Origin: Azotobacter salinestris
GTDB lineage: Bacteria > Pseudomonadota > Gammaproteobacteria > Pseudomonadales > Pseudomonadaceae
NCBI RefSeq assembly: GCF_009363155.1
Contig: NZ_CP045302.1
Location: 4,851,194-4,915,193 of the forward strand
Direction of reading: 5' to 3'
DNA length: 64,000 nucleotides
The notes under the pieces were generated by a model. The model did not search any database and was not told where the DNA came from. It worked only from the letters and a program-made list of their open reading frames with translations. The translations under genes were made by a program, and so were the position numbers. Positions 9,080-18,027 of the stretch are shown here, in pieces (position 1 is the first letter of the stretch; every line of letters starts with the position of its first letter).

Positions 9080-10033
9080 TTATCGAGGCGGCTCGTTCCG
9101 CAGGATGAAGTCGCCGACCGCCTGCTCCAGGGTGCGGGCCAGTGGCAGTTCCGGATTGTCGTAGGAGGGCAGCTGAAGCTGTACGTCCGCCGGGACGATG
9201 CGCAACACGTGATTCATGCCGTCGATCGCCAGCAGTTCGGCGTCGGGCTTGGCGGCCTTCAGGGCTTCGGCGTCCTGCATGCCGACCTGGATATCGTGGC
9301 GCCCCTGGACGATCAGTGCCGGAATGCGCAGCCGAGCAAAGGCTGCGGCTGGATCCTGGCGAAACAGCGAGATCAGGTAGGGTTGCACGCTCGGGCGAAA
9401 CAGCACCTCGAGCGGCTCGGGAATCCGCTCGTGGGTGCGTCCCGCCTTGAGCTCCTCGATCAGCGCCGCGCTGAAGGCCAGCAGGGGGGGCGGCAGGCGT
9501 GTGCTGAGTTGCTCCAGCAGTACCTGATCGATCGGGCGGCCGCTGCCAGCAATGGAGACCAAGGCGTCGGCACCGGCCTGTTCGGCGGCCAGGCTGGCGA
9601 TCAGTGCGCCCTCGCTGTGACCGATCAGCACCAGCCGAGAAAAGCGCGGGTCGGCGCCCAGCTTCTGCCCCCAGGCGGCAGCATCGGCAACGTAGCCTTC
9701 CACGCTCAGCATCCGCTCGTCCGGTGCGGCGGCCAGGCTGGCGGCGACGCCGCGCTTGTCGTAGCGCACGCTGGCGATGCCGCGTCTGGCCAGGGCCTCG
9801 GCCAGGCGCTTGAGACTGTCGTTGCGGCCGGCCGGATTGTTGCCATTGCGATCGGTGGGGCCGGAGCCGGCGATCAGCAGGGCCACGGGTACAGAATTGT
9901 CGCTTTGCGGCAGCAGCAGCGATCCGTACAGCACTCCACTCGAAGTCGCCAGCTCGATGGGCTGGTGCAGGATGGTCCAGGCATGGGCGGAGCCCGTCAC
10001 CAGGAGCAGAAGCAGCAGAAGTATTCGCAACAT
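9080..10033 (-). CDS. Exported alpha/beta hydrolase
   Basis: 317 aa beginning with a signal peptide (LRILLLLLLLVTGSAHA, cleavage likely after AHA). Mature part: oxyanion region LLIAGSGPTDRNGNN, nucleophile elbow GHSEGA, late Asp in GRHDIQVG and His in GMNHVLR. This resembles the serine hydrolase group often called alpha/beta fold hydrolase or dienelactone-hydrolase-like. Substrate unknown; periplasmic. Its start is divergent from aroC and only 112 nt away, so the promoters share that gap. Confidence 0.82.
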   Translation of the reverse strand: MLRILLLLLLLVTGSAHAWTILHQPIELATSSGVLYGSLLLPQSDNSVPVALLIAGSGPTDRNGNNPAGRNDSLKRLAEALARRGIASVRYDKRGVAASLAAAPDERMLSVEGYVADAAAWGQKLGADPRFSRLVLIGHSEGALIASLAAEQAGADALVSIAGSGRPIDQVLLEQLSTRLPPPLLAFSAALIEELKAGRTHERIPEPLEVLFRPSVQPYLISLFRQDPAAAFARLRIPALIVQGRHDIQVGMQDAEALKAAKPDAELLAIDGMNHVLRIVPADVQLQLPSYDNPELPLARTLEQAVGDFILRNEPPR

Positions 10034-10145
10034 CGTGGACAGCCATGGCGGCGCGCCGGCTGGCGCGGGGCGGAGGATGAACTGGCAGGGTCCCCTAGGT
10101 ATACTCGCACACCTTCGATCTGGCTGATTGTTCGCGGAGCCCTGC

Positions 10146-11237
10146 ATGTCCGGCAATACCTACGGCAAGCTGTTCACTGTCACCACGGCTGGCGAGAGCC
10201 ACGGCCCGGCTCTGGTCGCTATCGTCGACGGCTGTCCGTCCGGGCTGGAATTGTCGGCCGCCGACCTGCAGCGCGACCTCGACCGGCGCAAGCCGGGCAC
10301 CAGTCGCCACACGACCCAGCGTCAGGAAGACGATGCAGTGGAGATCCTCTCTGGGGTGTTCGAGGGCAGGACCACCGGCTGTCCGATCGGTCTGTTGATC
10401 CGCAACACGGATCAGAAATCCAAGGACTATTCGGCGATCAAGGACCTCTTCCGTCCGGCCCATGCCGACTACACCTACCACCACAAGTACGGCATCCGCG
10501 ACTATCGCGGCGGCGGTCGCAGCTCGGCGCGCGAGACCGCCATGCGCGTGGCGGCCGGAGCCATCGCCAAGAAGTATCTGGCGACCCAGGGCGTGGTCGT
10601 GCGCGGCTACATGAGCCAGCTCGGTCCGATCGAGATCCCCTTCAGGAGCTGGGCGTCGGTGGAGCAGAATGCTTTCTTCAGCGCCGATCCGGACAAGGTG
10701 TCCGAACTGGAGGCCTACATGGACCAGCTGCGTCGCGACCAGGATTCGGTCGGAGCCAGGATCACCGTGATCGCCGAAGGCGTGCCGCCGGGGCTCGGCG
10801 AGCCGATCTTCGACCGCTTGGATGCCGAGCTGGCCCACGCGCTGATGAGTATCAATGCGGTCAAGGGTGTGGAGATCGGCGCCGGCTTCGCCAGCATTGC
10901 CCAGCGCGGCACCGAGCACCGCGACGAGCTGACCCCGGATGGCTTCCTCTCCAACAATGCCGGCGGCATTCTTGGCGGGATCTCCTCGGGACAGCCGATC
11001 GTCGCCCATCTGGCTCTCAAGCCGACCTCCAGCATCACCACTCCGGGCCGCTCCATCGATATTCACGGCAATCCGGTCGAGGTGATCACCAAGGGACGTC
11101 ACGATCCCTGTGTCGGCATCCGTGCCACACCGATCGCCGAAGCCATGATGGCTCTGGTACTGATGGATCACCTGCTGCGCCACCGGGCACAGAATGCCGG
11201 TGTGCAGGTGAGCACTCCGGTGCTGTCGCAACTGTGA
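10146..11237 (+). CDS. aroC: Chorismate synthase
   Basis: Converts 5-enolpyruvylshikimate-3-phosphate to chorismate using reduced FMN, the last common step of aromatic amino-acid synthesis. 363 aa, typical length. Signatures: [32 protein letters not shown] and the C-terminal [18 protein letters not shown]. The start is taken at 10146 because MSGNTYGK is the usual N-terminus. The MFS gene follows after 94 nt. Confidence 0.97.
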   Translation: MSGNTYGKLFTVTTAGESHGPALVAIVDGCPSGLELSAADLQRDLDRRKPGTSRHTTQRQEDDAVEILSGVFEGRTTGCPIGLLIRNTDQKSKDYSAIKDLFRPAHADYTYHHKYGIRDYRGGGRSSARETAMRVAAGAIAKKYLATQGVVVRGYMSQLGPIEIPFRSWASVEQNAFFSADPDKVSELEAYMDQLRRDQDSVGARITVIAEGVPPGLGEPIFDRLDAELAHALMSINAVKGVEIGAGFASIAQRGTEHRDELTPDGFLSNNAGGILGGISSGQPIVAHLALKPTSSITTPGRSIDIHGNPVEVITKGRHDPCVGIRATPIAEAMMALVLMDHLLRHRAQNAGVQVSTPVLSQL

Positions 11238-11331
11238 GCCGGAGCGCAGGCCGGTCGAGACACCACGATTCCCGACAGCCGGCGCGCTGGCTGTCGTCCG
11301 GAACCTCGACCCGGCTCGCGTCCTACTAGTC

Positions 11332-12483
11332 ATGTTGCCCGCCTTGCCCTACTGGCGCCTTTCCGGTTTCTATTTCTTCTATTTCGCCCTGCTCGGTGCG
11401 ACGGCGCCGTTCTTCTCGCTTTATTTCGACCATCTGGGTTTTTCGGCCGCCCGCATTGGCGAATTGCTGGCCATCCCCATGCTGATGCGCTGTCTGGCGC
11501 CGAATCTGTGGGGCTGGCTGGGCGACATGAGCGGTCGGCGGCTGGCCATCGTGCGGCTCGGTGCGGTCTGCACCCTGGGCTCCTTCGCGCTGATCTTCGT
11601 CGGCCAGAGCTATGCCTGGCTGGTGCTGGTGATGGCTCTGCACGCCTTCTTCTGGCATGCCGTGCTGCCGCAGTTCGAGGTGATTACCCTGGCTCACCTG
11701 CGCGAGCAGTCGGCGCGCTACAGCCAGTTGCGCCTGTGGGGCAGCATCGGCTTCATCGCCGCGGTGGTCGGGCTCGGCCAACTGTTCGAGCGGCTCGGTC
11801 TGGGCGTCTTCCCCTGGGTGATCGTGCTGATCATGGGGGGAATCGTCCTCGGCAGCTTCTGGGTGCCCAATGCCCAGCCGGAGCCACGGGCCGGCCTGGA
11901 GGTGCAGGGCGGCTTCCTGGCCCAGTTGCGTCGTCCCGGAGTGCTGGCCTTCTATGCCGGTGTGGCGCTGATGCAGCTGAGCCATGGTCCCTATTACACC
12001 TTCCTCAGTATCCATCTGGAGGCCCTGGGCTACGGTCGCGGGCTGATCGGCCTGCTCTGGGCCCTCGGCGTGCTGGCGGAGATCCTGCTATTCCTGGCGA
12101 TGGCCGGGCTGCTGCGGCGTTTCTCCCTGCGCCAGCTGCTCATGGCCAGTTTCCTGCTGGCCGCACTGCGCTGGCTGCTGCTGGGCAATCTGGCCGACCA
12201 TCTACTCGTCTTGCTGCTGGCGCAGGTGATGCACGCGGCGACCTTCGGCTGCTTCCATGCCTCGGCCATCCACTTCGTGCAGCGCAGTTTCGGCGTCCGC
12301 CAGCAGGGACAGGGTCAGGCCCTGTATGCGACCCTGTCCGGCGTCGGCGGTGCCCTGGGGGCGCTGTATTCCGGCTACAGCTGGACGAGCCTCGGCCCGG
12401 CCTGGACCTTCGCCCTGGCCAGTCTGGCGGCGCTGGCCGCCGCCATCATCATCGCCACCTGTTTAAGAGAGGAGAGGCCATGA
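11332..12483 (+). CDS. MFS transporter, HcaT-like
   Basis: 383 aa with about 12 hydrophobic spans. The start LPYWRLSGFYFFYFALLGAT and the loop GWLGDMSGRR after the second or third helix are typical of the MFS_1-like/HcaT (phenylpropionate permease) group. Substrate not deducible. The TGA overlaps the mtnB ATG by four bases, so it may be translated with the methionine-salvage genes. Confidence 0.85.
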   Translation: MLPALPYWRLSGFYFFYFALLGATAPFFSLYFDHLGFSAARIGELLAIPMLMRCLAPNLWGWLGDMSGRRLAIVRLGAVCTLGSFALIFVGQSYAWLVLVMALHAFFWHAVLPQFEVITLAHLREQSARYSQLRLWGSIGFIAAVVGLGQLFERLGLGVFPWVIVLIMGGIVLGSFWVPNAQPEPRAGLEVQGGFLAQLRRPGVLAFYAGVALMQLSHGPYYTFLSIHLEALGYGRGLIGLLWALGVLAEILLFLAMAGLLRRFSLRQLLMASFLLAALRWLLLGNLADHLLVLLLAQVMHAATFGCFHASAIHFVQRSFGVRQQGQGQALYATLSGVGGALGALYSGYSWTSLGPAWTFALASLAALAAAIIIATCLREERP

Positions 12484-13100
12484 GCCTGACCCGTGCACAA
12501 CTTGCCCAGCAGATCATCGAGGCTGGACGCTTCCTGTACGGCCGCGGCTGGTCGCCGGCGACCAGCAGCAACTACTCGGTGCGGCTGTCGCCCCGCGAGG
12601 CGCTGCTCACCGTTTCCGGCAGGCACAAGGGCCAGCTCGGCGAGGACGATGTGCTGGCCACCGACATGGCCGGCAACAGCCTCGAGCCGGGCAAGAAACC
12701 TTCGGCCGAAACCCTGCTGCACACCCAGCTGTATAACTGGAAGGCAGAGATCGGTGCGGTGCTGCACACCCATTCGGTGAACGCCACCGTGCTCTCCCGG
12801 CTGACCCTGAGCGACTCCCTGGTGTTCGCCGACTACGAGCTGCAGAAGGCCTTCGCCGGCATCACCACCCATGAGTGCCAGGTCTGCGTGCCGATCTTCG
12901 ACAACGACCAGGACATCGCCCGCCTGGCCAGCCGGGTACAGCCCTGGCTGGACGAGCATTCCGACTGTGTCGGCTACCTGATCCGCGGCCATGGTCTCTA
13001 TACCTGGGGCGCCACCATGAGCGACGCGCTGCGCCAGGTGGAGGCCTTCGAGTTTCTCTTCGACTGCGAACTGCAAATGCGCGCCCTGCAGGGCCGCTGA
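12480..13100 (+). CDS. mtnB: Methylthioribulose-1-phosphate dehydratase
   Basis: Dehydrates methylthioribulose-1-phosphate in methionine salvage from methylthioadenosine. 206 aa, class II aldolase fold: SNYSVRLS, KKPSAETLLH, the zinc histidines in VLHTHSVNA and the later IRGHGLYTWG. It overlaps the upstream MFS gene by ATGA and is followed after about 53 nt by mtnD. Confidence 0.93.
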   Translation: MSLTRAQLAQQIIEAGRFLYGRGWSPATSSNYSVRLSPREALLTVSGRHKGQLGEDDVLATDMAGNSLEPGKKPSAETLLHTQLYNWKAEIGAVLHTHSVNATVLSRLTLSDSLVFADYELQKAFAGITTHECQVCVPIFDNDQDIARLASRVQPWLDEHSDCVGYLIRGHGLYTWGATMSDALRQVEAFEFLFDCELQMRALQGR

Positions 13101-13153
13101 GCCGAAAGGCCGCCGAGGCGACCCGCGGCCCCTACGAACAAGGAGATCTGCCC

Positions 13154-13699
13154 ATGAGTTCCCTGAGCGTCTATCGCGACGACCATCCCGCCCAGCCCTA
13201 CAAGATCCTCAATCATGGCGAGGACATCGCCGCCACCCTGGCCAGGATCGGCGTGCGCTTCGAGCGCTGGCAGGCCGAGGCGCCGATCGCTCCCGGCGCC
13301 AGCCAGGAGGAGGTGCTCGCGGCCTACCGTATGCAGATCGAACGGCTGAAGGCCGAGGGCGGCTACGTCGCCGTCGACGTCGTCAGCCTGAACGACAGGC
13401 ATCCGCAGAAGGACCAGCTGCGCGCCAAGTTTCTCGACGAGCACACCCATGGCGAAGACGAGGTGCGTTTCTTCGTCGCCGGGCGCGGGCTGTTCTCGCT
13501 GCATGTCGACAACGAGGTATATGCCGTGCTCTGCGAGCGCAACGACCTGATTTCGGTGCCTGCCGGCACGCGCCACTGGTTCGACATGGGCGAGCATCCG
13601 CATTTCGTCTGCATCCGGCTGTTCAACAACCCGGAAGGCTGGGTCGCCCAGTTCACCGGCGATTCCATCTCCCACCGTTTTCCCGAGCTGGAAGACTGA
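13154..13699 (+). CDS. mtnD: Acireductone dioxygenase
   Basis: Oxidises acireductone to the methionine keto-acid precursor and formate. 181 aa cupin; metal ligands are visible in [13 protein letters not shown] (H-x-H-x3-E) with a later His in [15 protein letters not shown] precedes the ATG at 13154. The Fe or Ni form decides whether the on-pathway reaction occurs; sequence cannot tell. Confidence 0.94.
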   Translation: MSSLSVYRDDHPAQPYKILNHGEDIAATLARIGVRFERWQAEAPIAPGASQEEVLAAYRMQIERLKAEGGYVAVDVVSLNDRHPQKDQLRAKFLDEHTHGEDEVRFFVAGRGLFSLHVDNEVYAVLCERNDLISVPAGTRHWFDMGEHPHFVCIRLFNNPEGWVAQFTGDSISHRFPELED

Positions 13700-13700
13700 C

Positions 13701-14384
13701 ATGCCGATTCGCGCCATCCTCACCGACATCGAAGGCACCACCAGTGCGGTCAGCTTCGTCTTCGACGTGCTGTTCCCCTATGCCCGCGAACATCTGCCGG
13801 CGTTCGTCCGCCAGCATGCCACCGAGGCGGAGGTCGCCACCCAGCTCGAAGCCGTGCGTGCCGAGAGCGGCGAAGCGGACGCCGATATCGAACGGATCAT
13901 CGGGGTCCTGCTCGGCTGGATCGCCGAGGACCGCAAGGCCACGCCGCTCAAGGCCCTGCAGGGCATGGTCTGGGAGCAGGGCTATCGCGCCGGCGAACTC
14001 AAGGGGCATGTCTATCCGGATGCAGTGGATGCGCTGCAGCGCTGGAAGCGCAAGGGATACGAGCTCTACGTCTATTCCTCCGGCTCGATCCAGGCGCAGC
14101 GCCTGATCTTCGGCTGCTCGGAAGCCGGCGACCTGTCGCCGCTGTTCTCCGGCTACTTCGACACCACCAGCGGGCCCAAGCGCGAGGCGGCTTCCTATGC
14201 GCGCATCGCCAAAGCCATCGGCCGTGCGCCGGCAGAGATCCTGTTTCTTTCTGACGTGGTGCAGGAGCTCGACGCCGCCCGCGAGGCCGGCATGCGCACC
14301 TGCGGTCTGGCGCGCGAGGGAGGGGGGCTGGCTGGACATCCGACCGTGGCCAGCTTTGCGGCGATCGAGCCGGCGGCCTGCTGA
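13701..14384 (+). CDS. mtnC: Enolase-phosphatase E1
   Basis: Bifunctional HAD enzyme that enolises and dephosphorylates diketo-methylthiopentyl phosphate to acireductone, feeding MtnD. 227 aa. Motif [13 protein letters not shown], motif [12 protein letters not shown], motif III lysine in [11 protein letters not shown] and motif [14 protein letters not shown]. It starts one base after the mtnD stop codon. With mtnB and mtnD this forms a compact salvage operon; mtnA and the nucleosidase or phosphorylase must lie elsewhere. Confidence 0.94.
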   Translation: MPIRAILTDIEGTTSAVSFVFDVLFPYAREHLPAFVRQHATEAEVATQLEAVRAESGEADADIERIIGVLLGWIAEDRKATPLKALQGMVWEQGYRAGELKGHVYPDAVDALQRWKRKGYELYVYSSGSIQAQRLIFGCSEAGDLSPLFSGYFDTTSGPKREAASYARIAKAIGRAPAEILFLSDVVQELDAAREAGMRTCGLAREGGGLAGHPTVASFAAIEPAAC

Positions 14385-14455
14385 GAGGTTGCTGAACCAT
14401 CGCCCGGCTGCGCCATCCTAACTAGATATCTGATCCTGGATAAGGAGTGCATCCG

Positions 14456-14656
14456 ATGGATATTCTTCGCGGCCTCTTGAGTCTGATCATCCTGGTGTTG
14501 GATATCTGGGCCATCGTCCACGTCGTGCGCAGCCGGACGGAAACCACCAAGAAAGTGCTCTGGGTGTTGCTGATTGCCGTTCTACCGGTCCTCGGTCTGA
14601 TCATCTGGGTATTTATGGGGCCGCGCAGCGCCAGCTCCAATATCGATCTGCGCTGA
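14456..14656 (+). CDS. PLDc_N-type small membrane protein
   Basis: 66 aa. ATG at 14456 with AAGGAG eight bases upstream. Two hydrophobic helices flank RSRTETTKKVLW, followed by PVLGLIIWVFMGPR. This is the short cardiolipin-synthase N-terminal-like (PLDc_N) domain found alone in many proteobacteria. Inner membrane; function unknown. Confidence 0.8.
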   Translation: MDILRGLLSLIILVLDIWAIVHVVRSRTETTKKVLWVLLIAVLPVLGLIIWVFMGPRSASSNIDLR

Positions 14657-14779
14657 GCCGGCGGTGGCGCCGGTCCGCCTGTGGCCGAGCGGCCCGCGCT
14701 CCTGCCGGGGTTGCCCTTTCTGAGCCCTGTTCGGAGGCCAGGCTGTCGCATGCGAGCCGGCATGGGGCTGCTGTGAGTC

Positions 14780-15313
14780 ATGGCGTTGCTGCTGGGCGGT
14801 TCGCTGCATGTCGTTGCCGATTCCGCCTGGGATGCCTTGCGCGATGGGCGCGCGTTGCTTCTTCTGCGGCATGCCACTGCCCCCGGTCTCGGTGACCCGC
14901 CCGGCTTCGTGCTCGACGATTGCCGCAGCCAGAGAAACCTCGACGAGCGCGGACGCCAGGAGGCCAGGCGCTGGGGCGAACTGCTGCGCCGGCAGTGGAT
15001 CGAGCGGCCGCGGCTTTACAGCAGCCGCTGGTGCCGCGCGCTGGATACCGCCCGGGAGATGCGGCTGGGAGCCGTCCAGCCACTTCCGGCACTGGATTCC
15101 TTCTTCGAGAACGTCGAGGGCGCCGAATGGCAGACCCGCGCGCTGTGCGAGGCGATCAACGCGCTGCCGCGCGGCGCTCCGCTGGTGCTGGTGTCGCATC
15201 AGGTCAACATCACGGCGCTGAGCGGTGTCTATCCCGTCTCCGGCGAGGGGCTGATCCTGGCGCTGCCTCTGACGGTGCCGGCCAGGGTGCTGGCGCGGAT
15301 TCCACCGCCCTGA
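14780..15313 (+). CDS. SixA-like histidine phosphatase, signal peptide interrupted by a stop
   Basis: 177 aa from the first ATG after an in-frame TGA. Histidine-phosphatase features: [10 protein letters not shown] with the phospho-acceptor His, CRALDTA with the conserved Arg, and [11 protein letters not shown] with the second His. An in-frame ATG at 14750 has GGAGG upstream and reads MRAGMGLL before the TGA at 14774-14776; downstream residues [14 protein letters not shown] complete a plausible signal peptide. So either export was lost by one base change or the gene is a recent pseudogene. The ATG at 14780 has no ribosome site. Confidence 0.65.
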   Translation: MALLLGGSLHVVADSAWDALRDGRALLLLRHATAPGLGDPPGFVLDDCRSQRNLDERGRQEARRWGELLRRQWIERPRLYSSRWCRALDTAREMRLGAVQPLPALDSFFENVEGAEWQTRALCEAINALPRGAPLVLVSHQVNITALSGVYPVSGEGLILALPLTVPARVLARIPPP

Positions 15314-15488
15314 GCGCAGCGGTCTTTTCGACCGGCAGTAGGTTGCCGGATGCTCGGCGGCTTCGCCGATGCCGATCGCTCGCTAGGATACATGACGGGG
15401 TTTCGCACGCAGGCCTTTGGGCGGGAAATGCTGTAGGGCTACGGATCTCCAGGAGCGTTCGCTCCGTTCGGCTGCGGAGCGGCAAGGT

Positions 15489-15517
15489 TTCAACTGTCAT
15501 CCCGATCAACGTAAAAT
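15489..15517 (+). promoter_or_regulatory. Possible sigma-70 promoter for speE
   Basis: TTCAAC at 15489-15494 and TAAAAT at 15512-15517 are separated by 17 bp, about 80 nt before the speE start codon. The rest of the 284-nt gap before speE shows no gene. Confidence 0.4.
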
Positions 15518-15597
15518 GCGCCCCTTTGCGTGCGGGCCTGGTCGGAAGAGCCGGACAGCCGCGTTCGAATCAGCCAGCTTCAGGGGGAAAGCGAGCC

Positions 15598-16458
15598 ATG
15601 GGCGACTATCAGGAAACTCTCTACGAGGGCTACGGCCAGCGTTTTCGCATGGACAGGCTGCTCCATGAAGTGCGCACCGAGCATCAGCACCTGGTGATTT
15701 TCGAGAACGCCCGCATGGGCCGGGTGATGGCCCTGGACGGGGTGATCCAAACCACCGAGGCCGACGAGTTCATCTACCACGAGATGCTCACCCATGTGCC
15801 GATTCTCGCCCATGGCGCGGCGCGGCGCGTGCTGATCATCGGCGGCGGCGATGGCGGCATCCTGCGCGAGGTGTGCCGGCATCGGAGCGTCGAGCAGATC
15901 ACCATGGTCGAGATCGATGCCACCGTGGTGGAGATGTGCAAGGAGTTCCTGCCCAACCATTCCCGGGGCGCCTTCGAGGACCCGCGCCTGAACCTGGTGA
16001 TCGACGACGGCATGCGTTTCGTCGCCACTACCGAGGACAAGTTCGACGTCATCATCTCCGACTCCACCGACCCCATCGGGCCGGGCGAGGTGCTGTTTTC
16101 CGAGAACTTCTACCAGGCCTGCCGGCGCTGCCTGAACGATGGCGGCATCCTGGTCACCCAGAACGGCACGCCCTTCATGCAACTGGGCGAGGTGCAGACC
16201 ACCGCGCAGCGGATGAACGGCCTGTTCGCCGACTGGCACTTCTACCAGGCTGCGGTGCCGACCTATATCGGCGGCGCCATGACCTTTGCCTGGGGGGCCT
16301 GCGACAGCGCCTCGCGTCGCGTGCCGCTGGACATCCTGCGCCAGCGTTTCGTCGGCAGCGGCATCGTGACTCGCTACTACAACCCGGAAATCCACCAGGG
16401 CGCCTTCGCCCTGCCGCAGTACGTGCTGCAGGCCATCGGCAAGCCCGGCAACTGCTGA
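15598..16458 (+). CDS. speE: Spermidine synthase (polyamine aminopropyltransferase)
   Basis: Transfers aminopropyl from decarboxylated S-adenosylmethionine to putrescine. 286 aa: N-terminal beta-domain with LYEGYGQRF, Rossmann core [15 protein letters not shown], active-site [13 protein letters not shown], and [19 protein letters not shown] precedes the ATG at 15598; the same frame is open far upstream in another gene, which is not meaningful. No speD neighbour is seen. Confidence 0.95.
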   Translation: MGDYQETLYEGYGQRFRMDRLLHEVRTEHQHLVIFENARMGRVMALDGVIQTTEADEFIYHEMLTHVPILAHGAARRVLIIGGGDGGILREVCRHRSVEQITMVEIDATVVEMCKEFLPNHSRGAFEDPRLNLVIDDGMRFVATTEDKFDVIISDSTDPIGPGEVLFSENFYQACRRCLNDGGILVTQNGTPFMQLGEVQTTAQRMNGLFADWHFYQAAVPTYIGGAMTFAWGACDSASRRVPLDILRQRFVGSGIVTRYYNPEIHQGAFALPQYVLQAIGKPGNC

Positions 16459-16653
16459 TATCGTTCTGCTGGCAAAATCTGTTGGAAAGCTTCGCTGGCA
16501 GTCGGGATGAGGCTATTCTGATGAAACGGCAGTGGTTTCCCGCTGCCGTGTCTTTCCAGGGCATGGACAGCGGATGCGCTTTCCGTGTCCCTGAGCAGTT
16601 TTCCCCCGCAATAACATTCATCAACCGATTCATCATTGAGAGGGGGTCGTTTC

Positions 16654-16998
16654 ATGAGCAACAACACCTTCCCGGATGATGTCAGCGGCATCGTACTGCG
16701 CCGCATGAAGGAGGGCGGGTTCGACTTTACCCGTATTCACCCCATCGATTTCTACGCCATCTTTCCCGACGAGGAGCGGGCCCGCATGGCGGCCAGAAAT
16801 TTTCGTGGCGAGTCCCTGAGGACGGAGGTATCCGCCCGCGACGATGGTGCCTGGCACCTGCAGGTGAGCAAGGTGATGTACGCCACCTATGCCGGCATCG
16901 ACACCTTCGAGCATGACCTCGAGTCCGTAGTGCTGCCGTTGGGCGGCGTGCTTGATGGCTGGGGGGTTACCCAGGAGGCCGCCCATCTGGGCCTTTAG
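16654..16998 (+). CDS. RraB-type regulator of ribonuclease E
   Basis: 114 aa, RraB/DUF1260 fold: FPDDVSGIVLRRMKEGGFDF, DFYAIFPDEERARMAA, YATYAGIDTFEHDLE, GGVLDGWGV. In E. coli RraB binds RNase E and alters mRNA decay. GAGAGGGGG precedes the ATG at 16654. It is convergent with the cytochrome gene. Confidence 0.85.
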   Translation: MSNNTFPDDVSGIVLRRMKEGGFDFTRIHPIDFYAIFPDEERARMAARNFRGESLRTEVSARDDGAWHLQVSKVMYATYAGIDTFEHDLESVVLPLGGVLDGWGVTQEAAHLGL

Positions 16999-17008
16999 GT
17001 CCTTCGCT

Positions 17009-17027
17009 CCGGCCGGTTTCCGGCCGG
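17009..17027. terminator. Hairpin between convergent rraB and cytochrome genes
   Basis: CCGGCCGG-TTT-CCGGCCGG, a very stable 8-bp hairpin 10 nt after the rraB stop and 43 nt after the cytochrome stop. No clear T-run on either side, so a bidirectional terminator is likely but not certain. Confidence 0.45.
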
Positions 17028-17070
17028 CGCTTCAGTTTCGCTCGATGCTTCCCGGTACCAGTCCATCCAC

Positions 17071-17877
17071 TCAAGGGAGCACGGCCTTGCGCCCGGCCAT
17101 GTGGCGCAGATAGGCGAGCAAGTGATCCAGCTCCTGTTCGGCGAGAGCCTCCGCGGAAAAGCCCGGCATCCGTCCCTGCGGCCAATGGCGCAAAGCCTGC
17201 GGATCGCGAATGTAACGACGCAGGAATGCCTCGTGGAAATACTCGGTGGGGTTGTACGGCAGGTTCAGATCCGGCCCGAACCGGGCGTCGCCCTGGCCAT
17301 TCAGGCGGTGGCAGGCCAGGCAGTGTTTCTGGAACAGCGCGAAGCCGGCCTGGATGGCGGCCTTGGCGTCGGCGGCCGGCAGCAGTGCAGGGAAGCGCTC
17401 GGCGACTGAGGCGAGCAGGCGAATCCGGGCGATCTGGAAAGGCCACTGCTCGGGGCCTATGTCGCCCGCCTGGGGATTGCTCCAGACCAGATAGAAGGGG
17501 CCGGCGCTGGCCTTGTGTCCAGCCAGCGCCGGCCAGGGAGCGGCAGGGTCCTCGATGGCCAGCCAGGCGCGTGCGCCGTCCTCGCGCAACAGGGGAGCTG
17601 CGGGCAGTTCGGCGGCAAAGCCATCCAGCGCCAGGGCCTGCAAGTGATCGCCGGGAAGCACGCCCTCGAGCAGCACGGCCAAGGGCAGTGCGCGATAATG
17701 CATCTCCCGCCGGTAGGCCGGATCGCCGGGAATCGGCAGGCTGCGTGTCTGCGGATGGGCGAGCAGCTCGGCGCTGGACCAGCGGCGCGAGCCTGCGGGC
17801 AGTTCGAGGGTCAGTTCGGCGGCGGCAAGCGGCAGGCTGGCGAGCAGCAGGAAGGCAAGGGTGGTTGAGCGGCGCAT
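17071..17877 (-). CDS. Exported monohaem cytochrome c with N-terminal sulfite-oxidase-like domain
   Basis: 268 aa from the ATG at 17877 (AAGGA eight bases upstream). Signal peptide RRSTTLAFLLLASLPLAAA. Residues about 20-150 resemble a molybdopterin-oxidoreductase-type fold without visible cofactor ligand. The C-terminal ~100 residues are a class I cytochrome c with CLACH for haem attachment and MPGFSAEAL supplying the axial Met. Periplasmic electron carrier; partner unknown. Confidence 0.82.
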   Translation of the reverse strand: MRRSTTLAFLLLASLPLAAAELTLELPAGSRRWSSAELLAHPQTRSLPIPGDPAYRREMHYRALPLAVLLEGVLPGDHLQALALDGFAAELPAAPLLREDGARAWLAIEDPAAPWPALAGHKASAGPFYLVWSNPQAGDIGPEQWPFQIARIRLLASVAERFPALLPAADAKAAIQAGFALFQKHCLACHRLNGQGDARFGPDLNLPYNPTEYFHEAFLRRYIRDPQALRHWPQGRMPGFSAEALAEQELDHLLAYLRHMAGRKAVLP

Positions 17878-18027
17878 GGGAGCATCCTTGAAGTGGTGGC
17901 CGGTCCAGGGGAGGCGCATTCTTCTCATCATCGGCAAGCAGGACGCGGAAGCCGGAGTGATACCGGCCTCTTGCCAGCGAGCCTGGTGGCTGGATAGATA
18001 CAGGAATCCCGGAGTCATTCAAAGCGC

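Noticed and set aside
9209-11329. 706-codon plus-strand frame
   Set aside because: Lies over the hydrolase and aroC genes, which have clear motifs in other frames; typical GC-rich shadow frame.
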